The notes beneath the pieces were generated by a model that was given only the letters and a program-made list of their open reading frames with translations, was not told where the DNA came from and ran no database searches. The position numbers and the translations under genes were made by a program. Of a DNA stretch of 64,000 nucleotides, positions 50,332 through 59,185 are shown one piece after another (the stretch's first letter is position 1; each line of letters starts with the position of its first letter). Origin of the DNA: Endomicrobium sp. (GTDB taxonomy: Bacteria; Elusimicrobiota; Endomicrobiia; Endomicrobiales; Endomicrobiaceae); NCBI GenBank assembly GCA_031290155.1, contig JAITOB010000013.1, positions 1 to 64,000 of the forward strand, given 5' to 3'.

Positions 50332-50952
50332 TTAATTTCTTAAAAAAATGTTTTTTACTCCCAAATATATCAAAATAAATCCCATAGCAGCATTCAGCGT
50401 TTTTATGATAATTTCAGGCATAATTATGCCTGCGAGATTGCCGATAATAATTATACAAGTCATAAATATAGGCGTTGCCAGTAAAAATCCAAATGCGAAA
50501 ATGCTTACGTCTTTTAAATTCATATGACGTCTGCTTATTTCAAACGAAAATATTCCCGTTATAAATAGAATGTTATTGGATTTACAATAGTTAATCCAAA
50601 CAGCCATAAAAACAGATCCTGGCCCTGAAGGTATCAGTATTGATATTTTGCCCCGCTGTTATAAACAATATTCCAAATATATTAATGCAATACCTACCAG
50701 AATATCAAAAATTCTTTGAAAACGCTGTAATTTTTTTATAACGACGGATATTGAAATGACTGCTAAAAAAATATATATAATGTCGGCAAGAGTAATACCT
50801 ATAATTCCTAAGATTAATTTGCGAAACGACATTGACAATGACAATTTAAAAATCAATACACAAATAGGTCCCATACCCATTATTTTCAGCAAAAGACCTG
50901 TCTTTAATCCGTCAAATAACAAATTATTTTTTTTATTTATAATAATATCCAT
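50332..50952 (-). pseudogene. Broken LysE-type amino-acid exporter
   Basis: Two halves of a six-helix LysE/RhtB-like translocator. The first (50659-50952) starts with an ATG and reads GLLLKIMGMGPICVLIFKLS and LADIIYIFLAVISISVVIKK. The second (50332-50607) has NILFITGIFSFEISRRHMNL and FGFLLATPIFMTCIIIIGNL, then a terminal helix with ILIYLGVKNIFLRN. The join near 50610-50660 contains frame changes and a stop. It lies inside the pyrimidine cluster, seven bases after the pyrF stop on the minus strand. Confidence 0.7.
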
Positions 50953-50958
50953 AAATAG

Positions 50959-51603
50959 TTATTTTATCAATGTAGTCTCATAAATATTTTTTGCGGCATC
51001 AGCCGGATTTACAGCTTCTAATATAGGTCTTCCTACAACTATAAAATCTGCGCCTTCTTTCACTGCAGTTTCTGGCGTTGTCACTCTTTTTTGATCGTCC
51101 CCGGCTTTGACAGGTCTTATGCCCGGAGTTACAACGTTAAATTCTTTTCCGCATTCCTTTTTTATAAGCGATATTTCCAGCGGCGATGATATTACGCCGT
51201 CAGCCCCGCAGGATTTTGCAAGTCTTGCTCTTTTTAGAACTTCTCTTGGAGTTGTAATTCGGCTTGTTAAAACGGTGACAGCCCATATTTTAGGTTTATT
51301 TTCCACCGCCGCGGCTGCCTTAAGCATTTCTTCGCCTCCGGCAGAATGTACCGTCAAACTAAAAACGCCTAGTTCTTTTGCGGATTCTACGGAACGTTTT
51401 ACTGTAGTGGGAATATCATGAAATTTCAGATCCAAAAATATCTTTTTTCCGTTATCTTTTATTATTTTTATTATTTCTTTGCCGTATTGTAAAAATAATA
51501 TAGGCCCTACTTTATAAATATCTATGTAAGGGGATGTTTCTTTTATAAGTTTTTCAGCTTTTTTTAAATCATAAACATCAAGAGCCAGAATGGTCTTTTT
51601 CAT
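50959..51603 (-). CDS. pyrF: Orotidine 5'-phosphate decarboxylase
   Basis: Final step to UMP. 214 residues from the ATG at 51603, five bases after GAGG; a GTG at 51609 is in frame. The catalytic Asp-Lys array is seen in IFLDLKFHDIPTTV, with ILALDVYDLKKA at the start and VTPGIRPV and ADFIVVGRPI near the phosphate site. TIM-barrel of the subfamily found in most bacteria (short form). It follows pyrD by about 35 bases. Confidence 0.95.
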   Translation of the reverse strand: MKKTILALDVYDLKKAEKLIKETSPYIDIYKVGPILFLQYGKEIIKIIKDNGKKIFLDLKFHDIPTTVKRSVESAKELGVFSLTVHSAGGEEMLKAAAAVENKPKIWAVTVLTSRITTPREVLKRARLAKSCGADGVISSPLEISLIKKECGKEFNVVTPGIRPVKAGDDQKRVTTPETAVKEGADFIVVGRPILEAVNPADAAKNIYETTLIK

Positions 51604-51638
51604 TTTCACCTCAATTTAATATTTATGTATTGTTATGC

Positions 51639-52550
51639 TCAAGTATTCTTGACAATACCAATTATTTCTTTTATTGATTTTATATTCTTATATTTCAATA
51701 TACTTTCAATTTCGTCAATAATTTTTATTAAATTTTCAGGAGAAACCAAACTCGCGCTTCCAACGCTTACGGCCGCCGCTCCGGCAAGTATAAATTCAAC
51801 GGCATCTCCTCCAGTCATTATACCGCCGCATCCTATAATAGGTATTTTTATGCGCTGATAAGCATCATACACGCAGCGTATAGACATTGGTTTTACGCAG
51901 GCTCCGGACATCCCGCCTTTTACTGTGGATAGTCTAGGTTTAAAATTTTTGACATCTATAGCCATTGCGGGATAAGTATTTGTAAGCGTAATTCCGTCTG
52001 CGCCTGCATTCTGGGCCGTTAATGCGAGTTCAGATATATCAGTAACAAGCGGAGAAAGTTTTGCGATAACAGGAACTCTCGATACTTTTTTTACGCTTTT
52101 TATTATGTTTTGCATTAAAGACAAGTCGTGGCAGATTATTTTCTTTTTTAAATTAGGACAAGATAAATTAAGTTCTACCACCGATATGCCTTTTTGCATG
52201 CTTAATATTTGAACTGTTTCCGTGTATTCTTCCGCCACGGCTCCCGCAACACTTACTATTACGGGTACGCCGATTTTAGATAATTTTTCAAGCGGCTCTT
52301 CGACAAAAGCTTTGACGCCAATATTTTGCAATCCTATTGTATTTAACAAGCCGCCTTCAACTTCAGCAATTCTCGGCTGTGGATTTCCTGAACGCGGCTG
52401 CAGAGTAATTGTTTTTGTTACAATGCCTCCAAGCTTTTTTAAAGGAATCAAATCTGCGATTTCGTATCCGTAACCGAAAGTTCCCGATGCTGTAAACACG
52501 GGATTTTTAAATTTAATTCCTGCAAAATTTATACTTAAATCCGTTTTCAT
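51639..52550 (-). CDS. pyrD: Dihydroorotate dehydrogenase B, catalytic subunit
   Basis: FMN enzyme oxidising dihydroorotate to orotate. 303 residues, class 1B: the catalytic base is the Cys of VVELNLSCPN. Other motifs: NPVFTASGTFGYG, NTIGLQNIGV, VIAKLSPLV, LTNTYPAMAID and IIGCGGIMTGGDAVEFILAGA. Class 1B needs the PyrK partner, which is present but lies about 0.9 kb upstream on the minus strand because a dead methyltransferase separates the two. NAD+ would be the electron acceptor. Confidence 0.95.
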   Translation of the reverse strand: MKTDLSINFAGIKFKNPVFTASGTFGYGYEIADLIPLKKLGGIVTKTITLQPRSGNPQPRIAEVEGGLLNTIGLQNIGVKAFVEEPLEKLSKIGVPVIVSVAGAVAEEYTETVQILSMQKGISVVELNLSCPNLKKKIICHDLSLMQNIIKSVKKVSRVPVIAKLSPLVTDISELALTAQNAGADGITLTNTYPAMAIDVKNFKPRLSTVKGGMSGACVKPMSIRCVYDAYQRIKIPIIGCGGIMTGGDAVEFILAGAAAVSVGSASLVSPENLIKIIDEIESILKYKNIKSIKEIIGIVKNT

Positions 52551-52583
52551 ATTTTTTCTTTTTATTACGTGTTTTGCTTTAGA

Positions 52584-53289
52584 CTAAAAAAAACAGGTTG
52601 TACCCTCATAACTAGGTTTATTTTTTCTAATTTTTAATTTATAATTCCTTTTAATTATTCCATTATTATTTAGTCTGTCAATTATCATATCGTAATACGG
52701 TTTATGCAGTTCGCTTGAAATAAAATTTCTATCTAACTTCTTACAAAAACAATCTCAGATCCGGATCCTCCAAATAGTATTTGTACTAAATCAGTACCAC
52801 CAGGAATACAGCATCCGTTCATTTGATCCCTTTGCTATTCTTTGCTGTATCCTTTTGTCTACGGGGTTCTGATAAGGAACAGAAACTTGTTCTTTATAAA
52901 AATTATACTTCCTGATTTTGTAGCGTGTAATATTGACCTGTGAGCTATTGTAAATTTCTATAAGAATGTCCTACATTAGTATAAACCCAAACGTAGTCAA
53001 AAACTCCATAGGCATCGCCGTCTAGATATCGTACTCTTAAATATGCGTTTTGCTTTGGATAATTCATCATAAATAAATTACCTTCCGGTTTTAACACTCT
53101 CATACATTCTCTGGTCAATTTTATATACCAGTTTATATATCCATCCCATTTTTGAGTATATTTTTTCTCGTTGTATTAAAATACCTACATTATAATCCGG
53201 ATCACCGTATATCAAACAGAATTATTCGGAATCCTCTTTAATGTTAATAAAACATCTTCATTAAATACTTTATTTATAATTTTATTCAT
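52584..53289 (-). pseudogene. Broken DNA adenine methyltransferase
   Basis: Minus-strand remnant of a site-specific N6-adenine methyltransferase. ATG at 53289. NEDVLLTLKRIPNNSV is followed by the catalytic motif YGDPDYNVGI near 53185-53215 (DPDY in place of DPPY). Then RECMRVLK/ LFMMNYPKQNAY-like pieces, FTTAHRSILHATKS near 52890-52945, and the AdoMet motif FGGSGSE near 52755-52776. It ends YEGTTCFF at 52584. At least six lesions. Lies between pyrK and pyrD and is preceded, two bases upstream, by the end of another open frame. Confidence 0.8.
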
Positions 53290-53291
53290 TT

Positions 53292-53460
53292 TCAAAGTCT
53301 TTCTTTCTTTTTTATTAGTTTTATACTCGTCATGTCAAAAGGATTGTCAAATGTGTAATTATACAGTCTAACTATAGAATTACTTTTGTTTTTCCATCTG
53401 ATAATATAACATGCAGTTAATTTTTTATTGATTCTATTATCTGCTTTTTGCCATTATATT
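53292..53460 (-). pseudogene. C-terminal fragment of a protein coupled to the methyltransferase
   Basis: A 50-codon minus-strand frame (NKKLTACYIIRWKNKSNSIV, then YNYTFDNPFDMTSIKLIKK) ends at TGA 53294-53292, two bases before the methyltransferase ATG. No start is present because pyrK occupies the upstream DNA. The close join suggests it was the gene before the methyltransferase in the same operon; a restriction endonuclease is the obvious candidate, but the sequence itself does not prove that. Confidence 0.4.
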
Positions 53461-53463
53461 CCC

Positions 53464-54249
53464 TTAAAAATCAATATCTTCTATTTTAAAAATACTGCCG
53501 TCTTTGCACGTCATTTTATTCTGTCCTTTTATTTTAACGGCGCAGCCTTGGCAGTTCCCTACGCCGCACGCCATTATTTCTTCAAGAGAAGCAAAACCTC
53601 TTATGTTTTTTTCTTTAGCAATCTGTAAAATTTTTTTAAGCATAGGCATAGGGCCGCATGCAAACAGCGTATCGCCGCTTTTTAAATTTTCTGGCAGTAT
53701 ATTGGTAATGTATCCTTTATGCCCTTTTGAACCGTCTTCTGTGGAAACAATAATTTTCCAGCCTATTTTTCTAAATTTATTAAGACATAACAAGTCTTTT
53801 TTTGAACGAGCGCCGTAATAGAGAGTCCCCCTAGTTTTTAATTTAGCGGCAAGAAAATGAACGGAAGCTATTCCTGTGCCGCCTGCTATGATAACAGGGC
53901 TGAAGCCGGGACTTTTTTTTTCTGATTTTAAAGAGGAAGAAGCAGTGTTTGGGGGCAAATCATAACCATTGCCTAGAGGACCTAAAAGCTGGATTGTTTC
54001 CGATTTAATTTCTGATAAAATTTTTGTGCCTTTGCCGGTTATTTTATATAAAAAGCTTACAGTATCTTTTTTAACATCGTAAATACTTACCGGTCGGCGT
54101 AAAAAAACTCCTGGAATGCTGATCATAAAAAACTGTCCGGGATAACAATACCCGGCGGCAGCGGGAGCTTTGACTTTTAATTCAAAATAATCTGTACATA
54201 TTTCTTTATTAGAAATTATTCTGTAACTTTTATCAAATTTTTTATTCAT
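53464..54249 (-). CDS. pyrK: Dihydroorotate dehydrogenase B, electron-transfer subunit
   Basis: Iron-sulfur flavoprotein passing electrons from PyrD to NAD+. 261 residues. FAD-binding RRPVSIYDV (with PGQFFMIS upstream), NAD-binding GPLGNGYDL and VIIAGGTGIASVHFLA, and the [2Fe-2S] Cys set ACGVGNCQGCAVKI plus a later MTCKDG near the C-terminus. It lies between pyrC and the dead methyltransferase. A poly-Ser/Lys insert follows the GNGYDL motif. Confidence 0.95.
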   Translation of the reverse strand: MNKKFDKSYRIISNKEICTDYFELKVKAPAAAGYCYPGQFFMISIPGVFLRRPVSIYDVKKDTVSFLYKITGKGTKILSEIKSETIQLLGPLGNGYDLPPNTASSSLKSEKKSPGFSPVIIAGGTGIASVHFLAAKLKTRGTLYYGARSKKDLLCLNKFRKIGWKIIVSTEDGSKGHKGYITNILPENLKSGDTLFACGPMPMLKKILQIAKEKNIRGFASLEEIMACGVGNCQGCAVKIKGQNKMTCKDGSIFKIEDIDF

Positions 54250-54390
54250 TTTGCTTTAATTTGTTATTAAACCGTAAAATTTTGCAACAAAATCTACGAT
54301 ACGGAATATTTTATCTTCATCTAAGCATGCATTAGTAAAGTTTAATTAAGAGTGCAAATTATAAAACAAGTAAAAAAATGAGAATACGAC

Positions 54391-55659
54391 TCAAACCTGC
54401 CAGACTATTTTTCCTGCTACTATTGTCATAACGGCGCCGCCTTTAAACCGTCTTCCTATAAAAGGCGAATTTTTGCTTTTAGAAACTATGTTTTCTTTTG
54501 TTAATTCATAAGAATAATTTGTGTCTATTATTGTAATATCTGCAATACTTCCCTCTTCGAGAGAACCTCTACTTTTAAGATTAAAAATTTTTGCAGGGTT
54601 ATAAGTCATTTTTGATATCGCCTGGGAAAAACTTAAAACGCCGCTGTCAATAAGTTCTTCTAAAGCAAGACTTAAAACTGTTTCAAACCCTATAATTCCA
54701 AAAGGAGCTAAATCAAATTCTCTGTTTTTTTCTTCTTGGGTATGTGGAGCGTGATCTGTAGCTATGCAGTCTATGGTTCCGTCTAAAAGACCTTGTTTTA
54801 CGGCATCTATATCCCTTTGCTCTCTTAATGGAGGGTTAATTTTTGTATTTGTATCATAAAATTTTACAGCATCATCAGTTAAAGTAAAGTAATGCGGACA
54901 AGTTTCTGCTGTAACTTTTATATCTTTTTTTTTCGCCTGTCTTATTAGATCAACAGAACCTGCAGTGGAAACGTGCGCAATGTGCAGATACCCGCCTGTA
55001 AGTTCAGCAAGCATAATGTCGCGGCTTACCATAACTTCTTCCGCTTGTTTGGGAATGCCTCTTAAACCCAATATCATAGAGTTTTTCCCTTCGTTCATAA
55101 CACCGTTTTTGCTCAGCTCTTTATCTTCACTGTGTGAAATAACCGGAAGTTTAAACATTTTTGTATATTCTAAAGTGCGGCGCATAATTTGTGAATTTAA
55201 GATTGGAAGCCCGTCGTCGCTTACCGCAACAATTCCTGCTTTTTTAAGAATTCCTATTTCAGAAAGTTCTTCGCCTTGCGAGCTTTTAGTTGCGCATCCT
55301 ATGGGGAAAACGTTTACGAGACCTTCTTTTTGAGCTTTTAGAAGAATAAATTCAACAGTCGGAGCATTGTCAATAAAAGGTTTAGTGTTGGGCATACAAA
55401 AAACAGTCGTTATACCACCTTTTGCGGCAGCCCGCGTGCCTGTATAAATAGTTTCTTTGCCTTCCTGCCCGGGTTCTCTTAAATGAGCGTGAACATCAAT
55501 AAGACCTGGGACCGCAATTTTTCCTTTACCGTCAACAACTTTATCTGCTCTGTTAGAAAAATCAGACGCAATTTTATCATCTTCAATAAAAATATCTCCG
55601 ATGAAATCTTTGTTCTGTGAAGGGTCAACTATTCTAATATTTTTAATTTGAAGACGCAT
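54391..55659 (-). CDS. pyrC: Dihydroorotase
   Basis: Zinc amidohydrolase cyclising carbamoyl-aspartate to dihydroorotate. 422 residues (type I, the longer class). Metal ligands: DVHAHLREP (H57, H59), later HSEDKEL, HIAHVSTAGS and ATDHAPHT with the catalytic Asp. N-terminal and C-terminal beta-sandwich parts are complete. Its ATG lies inside the end of pyrB (17-base overlap), a normal pyrB-pyrC arrangement. A short gap of about 140 bases leads to pyrK. Confidence 0.96.
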   Translation of the reverse strand: MRLQIKNIRIVDPSQNKDFIGDIFIEDDKIASDFSNRADKVVDGKGKIAVPGLIDVHAHLREPGQEGKETIYTGTRAAAKGGITTVFCMPNTKPFIDNAPTVEFILLKAQKEGLVNVFPIGCATKSSQGEELSEIGILKKAGIVAVSDDGLPILNSQIMRRTLEYTKMFKLPVISHSEDKELSKNGVMNEGKNSMILGLRGIPKQAEEVMVSRDIMLAELTGGYLHIAHVSTAGSVDLIRQAKKKDIKVTAETCPHYFTLTDDAVKFYDTNTKINPPLREQRDIDAVKQGLLDGTIDCIATDHAPHTQEEKNREFDLAPFGIIGFETVLSLALEELIDSGVLSFSQAISKMTYNPAKIFNLKSRGSLEEGSIADITIIDTNYSYELTKENIVSKSKNSPFIGRRFKGGAVMTIVAGKIVWQV

Positions 55660-56581
55660 TTTTCCTCTTTGGATTTAAAAGGTATAATACTGCCATTCTT
55701 ACTGCTATTCCGTTTGTAACCTGCTCGTTAATTACAGCGTTTGGACTGTCTGCGACGTCAGAAGATATTTCTATGCCTCTGTTCATGGGTCCGGGGTGCA
55801 TAATTAAAACTCCGTGTTTTGCTGTAGCAAGTCTTTCTTTTGTCAATTGGTAAAGCTCTACATATTCATGAACAGACGGAAATAAGTTTTCCTGCTGGCG
55901 CTCAAGCTGTATTCTTAAAATATTTATGACATCCGCTTTTTTAACGGCTTCATCTAAATTGTAATATATCTTTACACCCAGCTTTTCAATAGTTGGAGGA
56001 ATTAAAGTTGGAGGGCCCGCGACGACAACTTTCGCCCCCATTTTTGTCAGCGCCCAGATATTTGATTTTGCCACCCTTGAATGCAGGATATCTCCTATAA
56101 GCAGCACTTTTAAATTTTCAAATTTTTTCTTTTTTTCATATATGGTGTACAAGTCTAAAAGTCCCTGAGTAGGATGTTCATGAAAGCCGTCGCCCGCATT
56201 TATTACAGATGCGTTGAGATTGTTTGCAAGTATATACGGCGCTCCGGCCAGGGAATGTCTTATTACTATATAATCTGCTTTCATTGCTTCAAGAGTCTTA
56301 CCGGTATCTATAAGACTTTCGCCTTTAACAACGCTTGATGTGTTTATCACAACATTTACAACATCGGCAGAAAGTCTTTTTGCCGCAATTTCAAATGAAG
56401 TTCTTGTGCGTGTGGAGGGTTCATAAAAAAGCGTTACTACAGTTTTTCCAATCAGTGTTGGAGCTTTTTTAACAGACCTTGTAAAAAGCGTTTTAAAAGG
56501 TTTTACTGAATCCAAAACTGTTTGCAAGTCCTTTTTATCTAAATGTTCAAGTCCAAGAAGATCTTTACGGTTAAGAGACAT
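55643..56581 (-). CDS. pyrB: Aspartate carbamoyltransferase, catalytic subunit
   Basis: Commits carbamoyl phosphate and aspartate to pyrimidines. I start at the ATG at 56581, six bases after AAGGGA; an ATG at 56587 directly touches that site. 312 residues. Carbamoyl-phosphate site STRTRTSFE (56-64), SVVKGESLIDTGKTLEAM, VIRHSLAGAPY, HPTQGLLDLYTIYE and HPGPMNRGIEI. No pyrI regulatory subunit is seen. The upstream pyrR is broken. Confidence 0.96.
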   Translation of the reverse strand: MSLNRKDLLGLEHLDKKDLQTVLDSVKPFKTLFTRSVKKAPTLIGKTVVTLFYEPSTRTRTSFEIAAKRLSADVVNVVINTSSVVKGESLIDTGKTLEAMKADYIVIRHSLAGAPYILANNLNASVINAGDGFHEHPTQGLLDLYTIYEKKKKFENLKVLLIGDILHSRVAKSNIWALTKMGAKVVVAGPPTLIPPTIEKLGVKIYYNLDEAVKKADVINILRIQLERQQENLFPSVHEYVELYQLTKERLATAKHGVLIMHPGPMNRGIEISSDVADSPNAVINEQVTNGIAVRMAVLYLLNPKRKNASSN

Positions 56582-56611
56582 CTTCATTCCCTTATAACGA
56601 CTGTGATTAAA

Positions 56612-57122
56612 TTAACTGCCTGCAACTTTATCTATTCCGTCCGTTTCTTTACATTCAACTTTTATAAACTTTTTAGCATTGTATTTTATCCCGACATATT
56701 TTGCTTCTATTGGAAGTTCGCGGGAACCTCTGTCAACTAAAACCGCAAGTTGTATGGATTTAGGTCTGTCGAAATCCATTAAAACGTCTAAAGCTGCCCT
56801 TATCGTTCTGCCGGTGTAAAGAACATCGTCAACTAAAATTATATTTTTACTGCTTATATCAAAAGGCAGTACAGTATCTTTTATAATGGGCATTTTAAAA
56901 TTGTCAAGATCATCTCTGTGAAGCGTAATATCTAATGTCCCAAATGGAATTTTAGATTGATCAACATTCGTCAATTTTGCAATTTCAGCAAGAATTCTTT
57001 TTGCCATACATACGCCCTTCAATTGCAAGTTCTTGAATATTTTTACTGTTATCAACAATATCCTGGGCAATCTTGCATACTACGTTTTGAAATAGTTTCT
57101 CATCAAGTATAATATCTGTTAT
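56612..57122 (-). pseudogene. pyrR: PyrR regulator with disrupted N-terminus
   Basis: Attenuation regulator / uracil phosphoribosyltransferase of the pyr operon. The C-terminal two thirds are intact from about 57005: MAKRILAEIAKLTNVDQS, GTLDITLHRDDLDNF, the PRPP loop NIILVDDVLYTGRTIRAALD and LVDRGSRELPI. Upstream codons for residues 1-35 (DEKLFQNVVCKIAQDI, ELAIEG) are in another frame, and the switch falls at about 57003-57020. The expected start, after AAAAGGA, reads ATA (57122). An internal ATG at 57005 with GAAGGG seven bases before it could give a shortened protein. I list it as broken; expression of the short form is possible. Confidence 0.6.
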
Positions 57123-57140
57123 CTTATCCTTTTAATTTTT

Positions 57141-57680
57141 CTATAATTTTTTTCCTATAGATGCTAGATATTTTTCTAGCCCGTATTTTTGCAGTTTTAA
57201 GTCCTCTTTAACAACTTCGTCCGCTGTTTTATTTTTAAAGATTTTAAGTTTTTCTTTTAAATCGTCATTTGTTACGGCTATTATCTGGGCGGCTAAAATT
57301 GCCGCATTCACTGCTCCCGCTTTTCCTACGGCAACTGTCGCTACCGGCACGCCTTTAGGCATTTGCACTATTGAAAACAAAGAGTCAAGGCTTGAAAGAT
57401 TCTTACTATCAACCGGAATACCTATAACCGGAAGCACTGTTTCAGATGCAATAACTCCCGGCAGCGCGGCAGACATTCCCGCGGCGGCTATAAAAACCTT
57501 TGCGTTTAAACTTTCTGCGGATTGAATACTCTGCTTTAAATGTTGAGCAGTTCTATGGGCTGAAGCGATATTCAAACTGTAAGACAACCCAAAATTTTCT
57601 AAGACTTTAACAGTTTCGCCAATTAGCGGTATATCCGAGCCCGACCCTACGATAATTGCTACATCAATTGTGTTTATCAT
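57141..57680 (-). CDS. purE: N5-carboxyaminoimidazole ribonucleotide mutase
   Basis: Converts N5-CAIR to CAIR in purine synthesis. 179 residues. Nucleotide-binding VAIIVGSGSDIPLI at the N-terminus, catalytic His in ASAHRT, the loop FIAAAGMSAALPGVIAS (E. coli-type enzymes have GGAAHLPG there), and SLFSIVQMPKGVPVATVAVG with KAGAVNAAILAAQI. This fits the bacterial class I enzyme, which needs PurK; no purK is in the window. AAAGGA precedes the ATG at 57680; purD is 33 bases upstream. Confidence 0.94.
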   Translation of the reverse strand: MINTIDVAIIVGSGSDIPLIGETVKVLENFGLSYSLNIASAHRTAQHLKQSIQSAESLNAKVFIAAAGMSAALPGVIASETVLPVIGIPVDSKNLSSLDSLFSIVQMPKGVPVATVAVGKAGAVNAAILAAQIIAVTNDDLKEKLKIFKNKTADEVVKEDLKLQKYGLEKYLASIGKKL

Positions 57681-57712
57681 TTAACGTTCCTTTAACATAA
57701 TTTATACTAAAT

Positions 57713-58996
57713 TTAAGTGTAATTATCGTTCAAGCAGGCTTTTCCTATATCTTTTCTATAGTGCATATTTTTAAAGCTTACAAGTTTAACATTTAAATAA
57801 ACTTTATTTATAGCGCTTTTTATATTATCAGATGTTGAAGTAATTCCCAAAACTCTTCCTCCGGAAGTAATAAGTTTACCGTCTTTGCGTTTCGTTCCGG
57901 CGTGAAATACTGTTGTGTATTTACAATTAATATTGTCAAGTCCTTTGATTTCAAAAGCTTTTTCAAAACTTCCGGGATATCCTCCTGAAGCAAGCACTAC
58001 GCATACTGAAAATTCTTTTTTCCAGTCAATTTTTATATTCGAAAGTTTCCTATCTAGAACTGCCCCGCAAATATCAGCTAAATCCGTATCAAGCAACGGC
58101 AGTAGCGCCTGCGTTTCCGGATCGCCAAAACGACAGTTAAACTCCAAAACATACGGAGAAGAATTATTCAGAATCACGCCGACATATAAAATGCCTTTAT
58201 AATTAAGTTTTTCAGCCTTTATGCCGTTAATAACTTTGCGGATTATGTCCGTCTCAACTTTTTTGTTTAATTTTTGGGTGGCTAAAGGAGCAGGAGCATA
58301 CGCTCCCATACCGCCGGTATTGGGACCCCGATCATTATCATTCAATCTCTTATGATCCTGAGAAGCGGGCATCATTGAATATGATATGCCGTCAGTAAAT
58401 ATCAAATATGAAAGTTCAGGTCCGTTTATATATTCTTCTAGAATTATACTTGTTCCTGCATCGCCTAATACTTTATTGCCCATAATTTGTTTAGCCGCAG
58501 AGCGCGCGTCTTCCCTGCCGTCGCATACATAAACGCCTTTTCCGGCTGCAAGGCCGTCTGCTTTCACTACAATTTTTTTATTTTTATCCCAGTTTTCCAA
58601 AAATTTTAAAGCATCGTCAATTTTTTCAAAACTGTTATGCCGCGCCGTGGGTATGTCGTACTTTTGCATAAATTCTTTTGCATATATTTTACTTGATTCA
58701 AGTTTTGCGGCATTTTTTGACGGTCCGACTATTTTTAAACCCTTAGCTTCAAAATAATCAACTATTCCGTATGACAGAGGAACTTCCGCCCCGATAAATG
58801 TAAAATCTATATTATTTTCTTTTACAAAATCGGTAAGTTTATCAAAATCACTAATTGAAATATCTATATTTTGTGCTATCTCTGATATGCCGCCGTTTCC
58901 AGGCGCGCAGTATATTTTCTCTATTTTAGAACTTTTTGAAAACTGCAGGCATATTGCGTGCTCTCTGCCGCCTGAACCTACAACTAATACTCTCAT
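57713..58996 (-). CDS. purD: Phosphoribosylamine-glycine ligase
   Basis: GAR synthetase, second step of purine synthesis, ATP-grasp fold. 427 residues. VLVVGSGGREHAICLQF at the N-terminus, FIGAEVPLSYGIVDYF, VVKADGLAAGKGVYVC, EEYINGPELSYLIFTDG, the signature SQDHKRLNDNDRGPNTGGMG, EFNCRFGDPETQALLPLL and VVLASGGYPG. GAGAGGA precedes the ATG at 58996. It is the first gene of the nucleotide cluster; only about 100 bases separate it from a tiny gene upstream. Confidence 0.96.
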   Translation of the reverse strand: MRVLVVGSGGREHAICLQFSKSSKIEKIYCAPGNGGISEIAQNIDISISDFDKLTDFVKENNIDFTFIGAEVPLSYGIVDYFEAKGLKIVGPSKNAAKLESSKIYAKEFMQKYDIPTARHNSFEKIDDALKFLENWDKNKKIVVKADGLAAGKGVYVCDGREDARSAAKQIMGNKVLGDAGTSIILEEYINGPELSYLIFTDGISYSMMPASQDHKRLNDNDRGPNTGGMGAYAPAPLATQKLNKKVETDIIRKVINGIKAEKLNYKGILYVGVILNNSSPYVLEFNCRFGDPETQALLPLLDTDLADICGAVLDRKLSNIKIDWKKEFSVCVVLASGGYPGSFEKAFEIKGLDNINCKYTTVFHAGTKRKDGKLITSGGRVLGITSTSDNIKSAINKVYLNVKLVSFKNMHYRKDIGKACLNDNYT

Positions 58997-59099
58997 TCAA
59001 TCCTCTCTTATCTTACTAATAATGATTTATCTAAAAGACAAACTACAAAATAAACTCATTTATTATGTGTTAATAAGAACTAAAAAACTTATACAATAA

Positions 59100-59174
59100 T
59101 TAGAAAATATATTTATCAAAAAATTTCACAGCTGCAATAAATAAAACAAAAGCTAAAATGAGCGTAATAATCAT
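59100..59174 (-). CDS. 24-residue membrane peptide, doubtful
   Basis: MIITLILAFVLFIAAVKFFD followed by four residues: a single predicted membrane helix. GGAAAG lies just before the ATG at 59174, and the frame begins 11 bases after the stop of the small Cys-rich gene upstream. Short enough to be chance; the position and site make it worth recording. Confidence 0.3.
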   Translation of the reverse strand: MIITLILAFVLFIAAVKFFDKYIF

Positions 59175-59185
59175 TGCTTTCCAAC

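Noticed and set aside
58997-59100. A purine or other riboswitch before the nucleotide cluster
   Set aside because: Only about 100 bases of low-complexity AT-rich DNA precede purD, with no conserved three-way junction elements.
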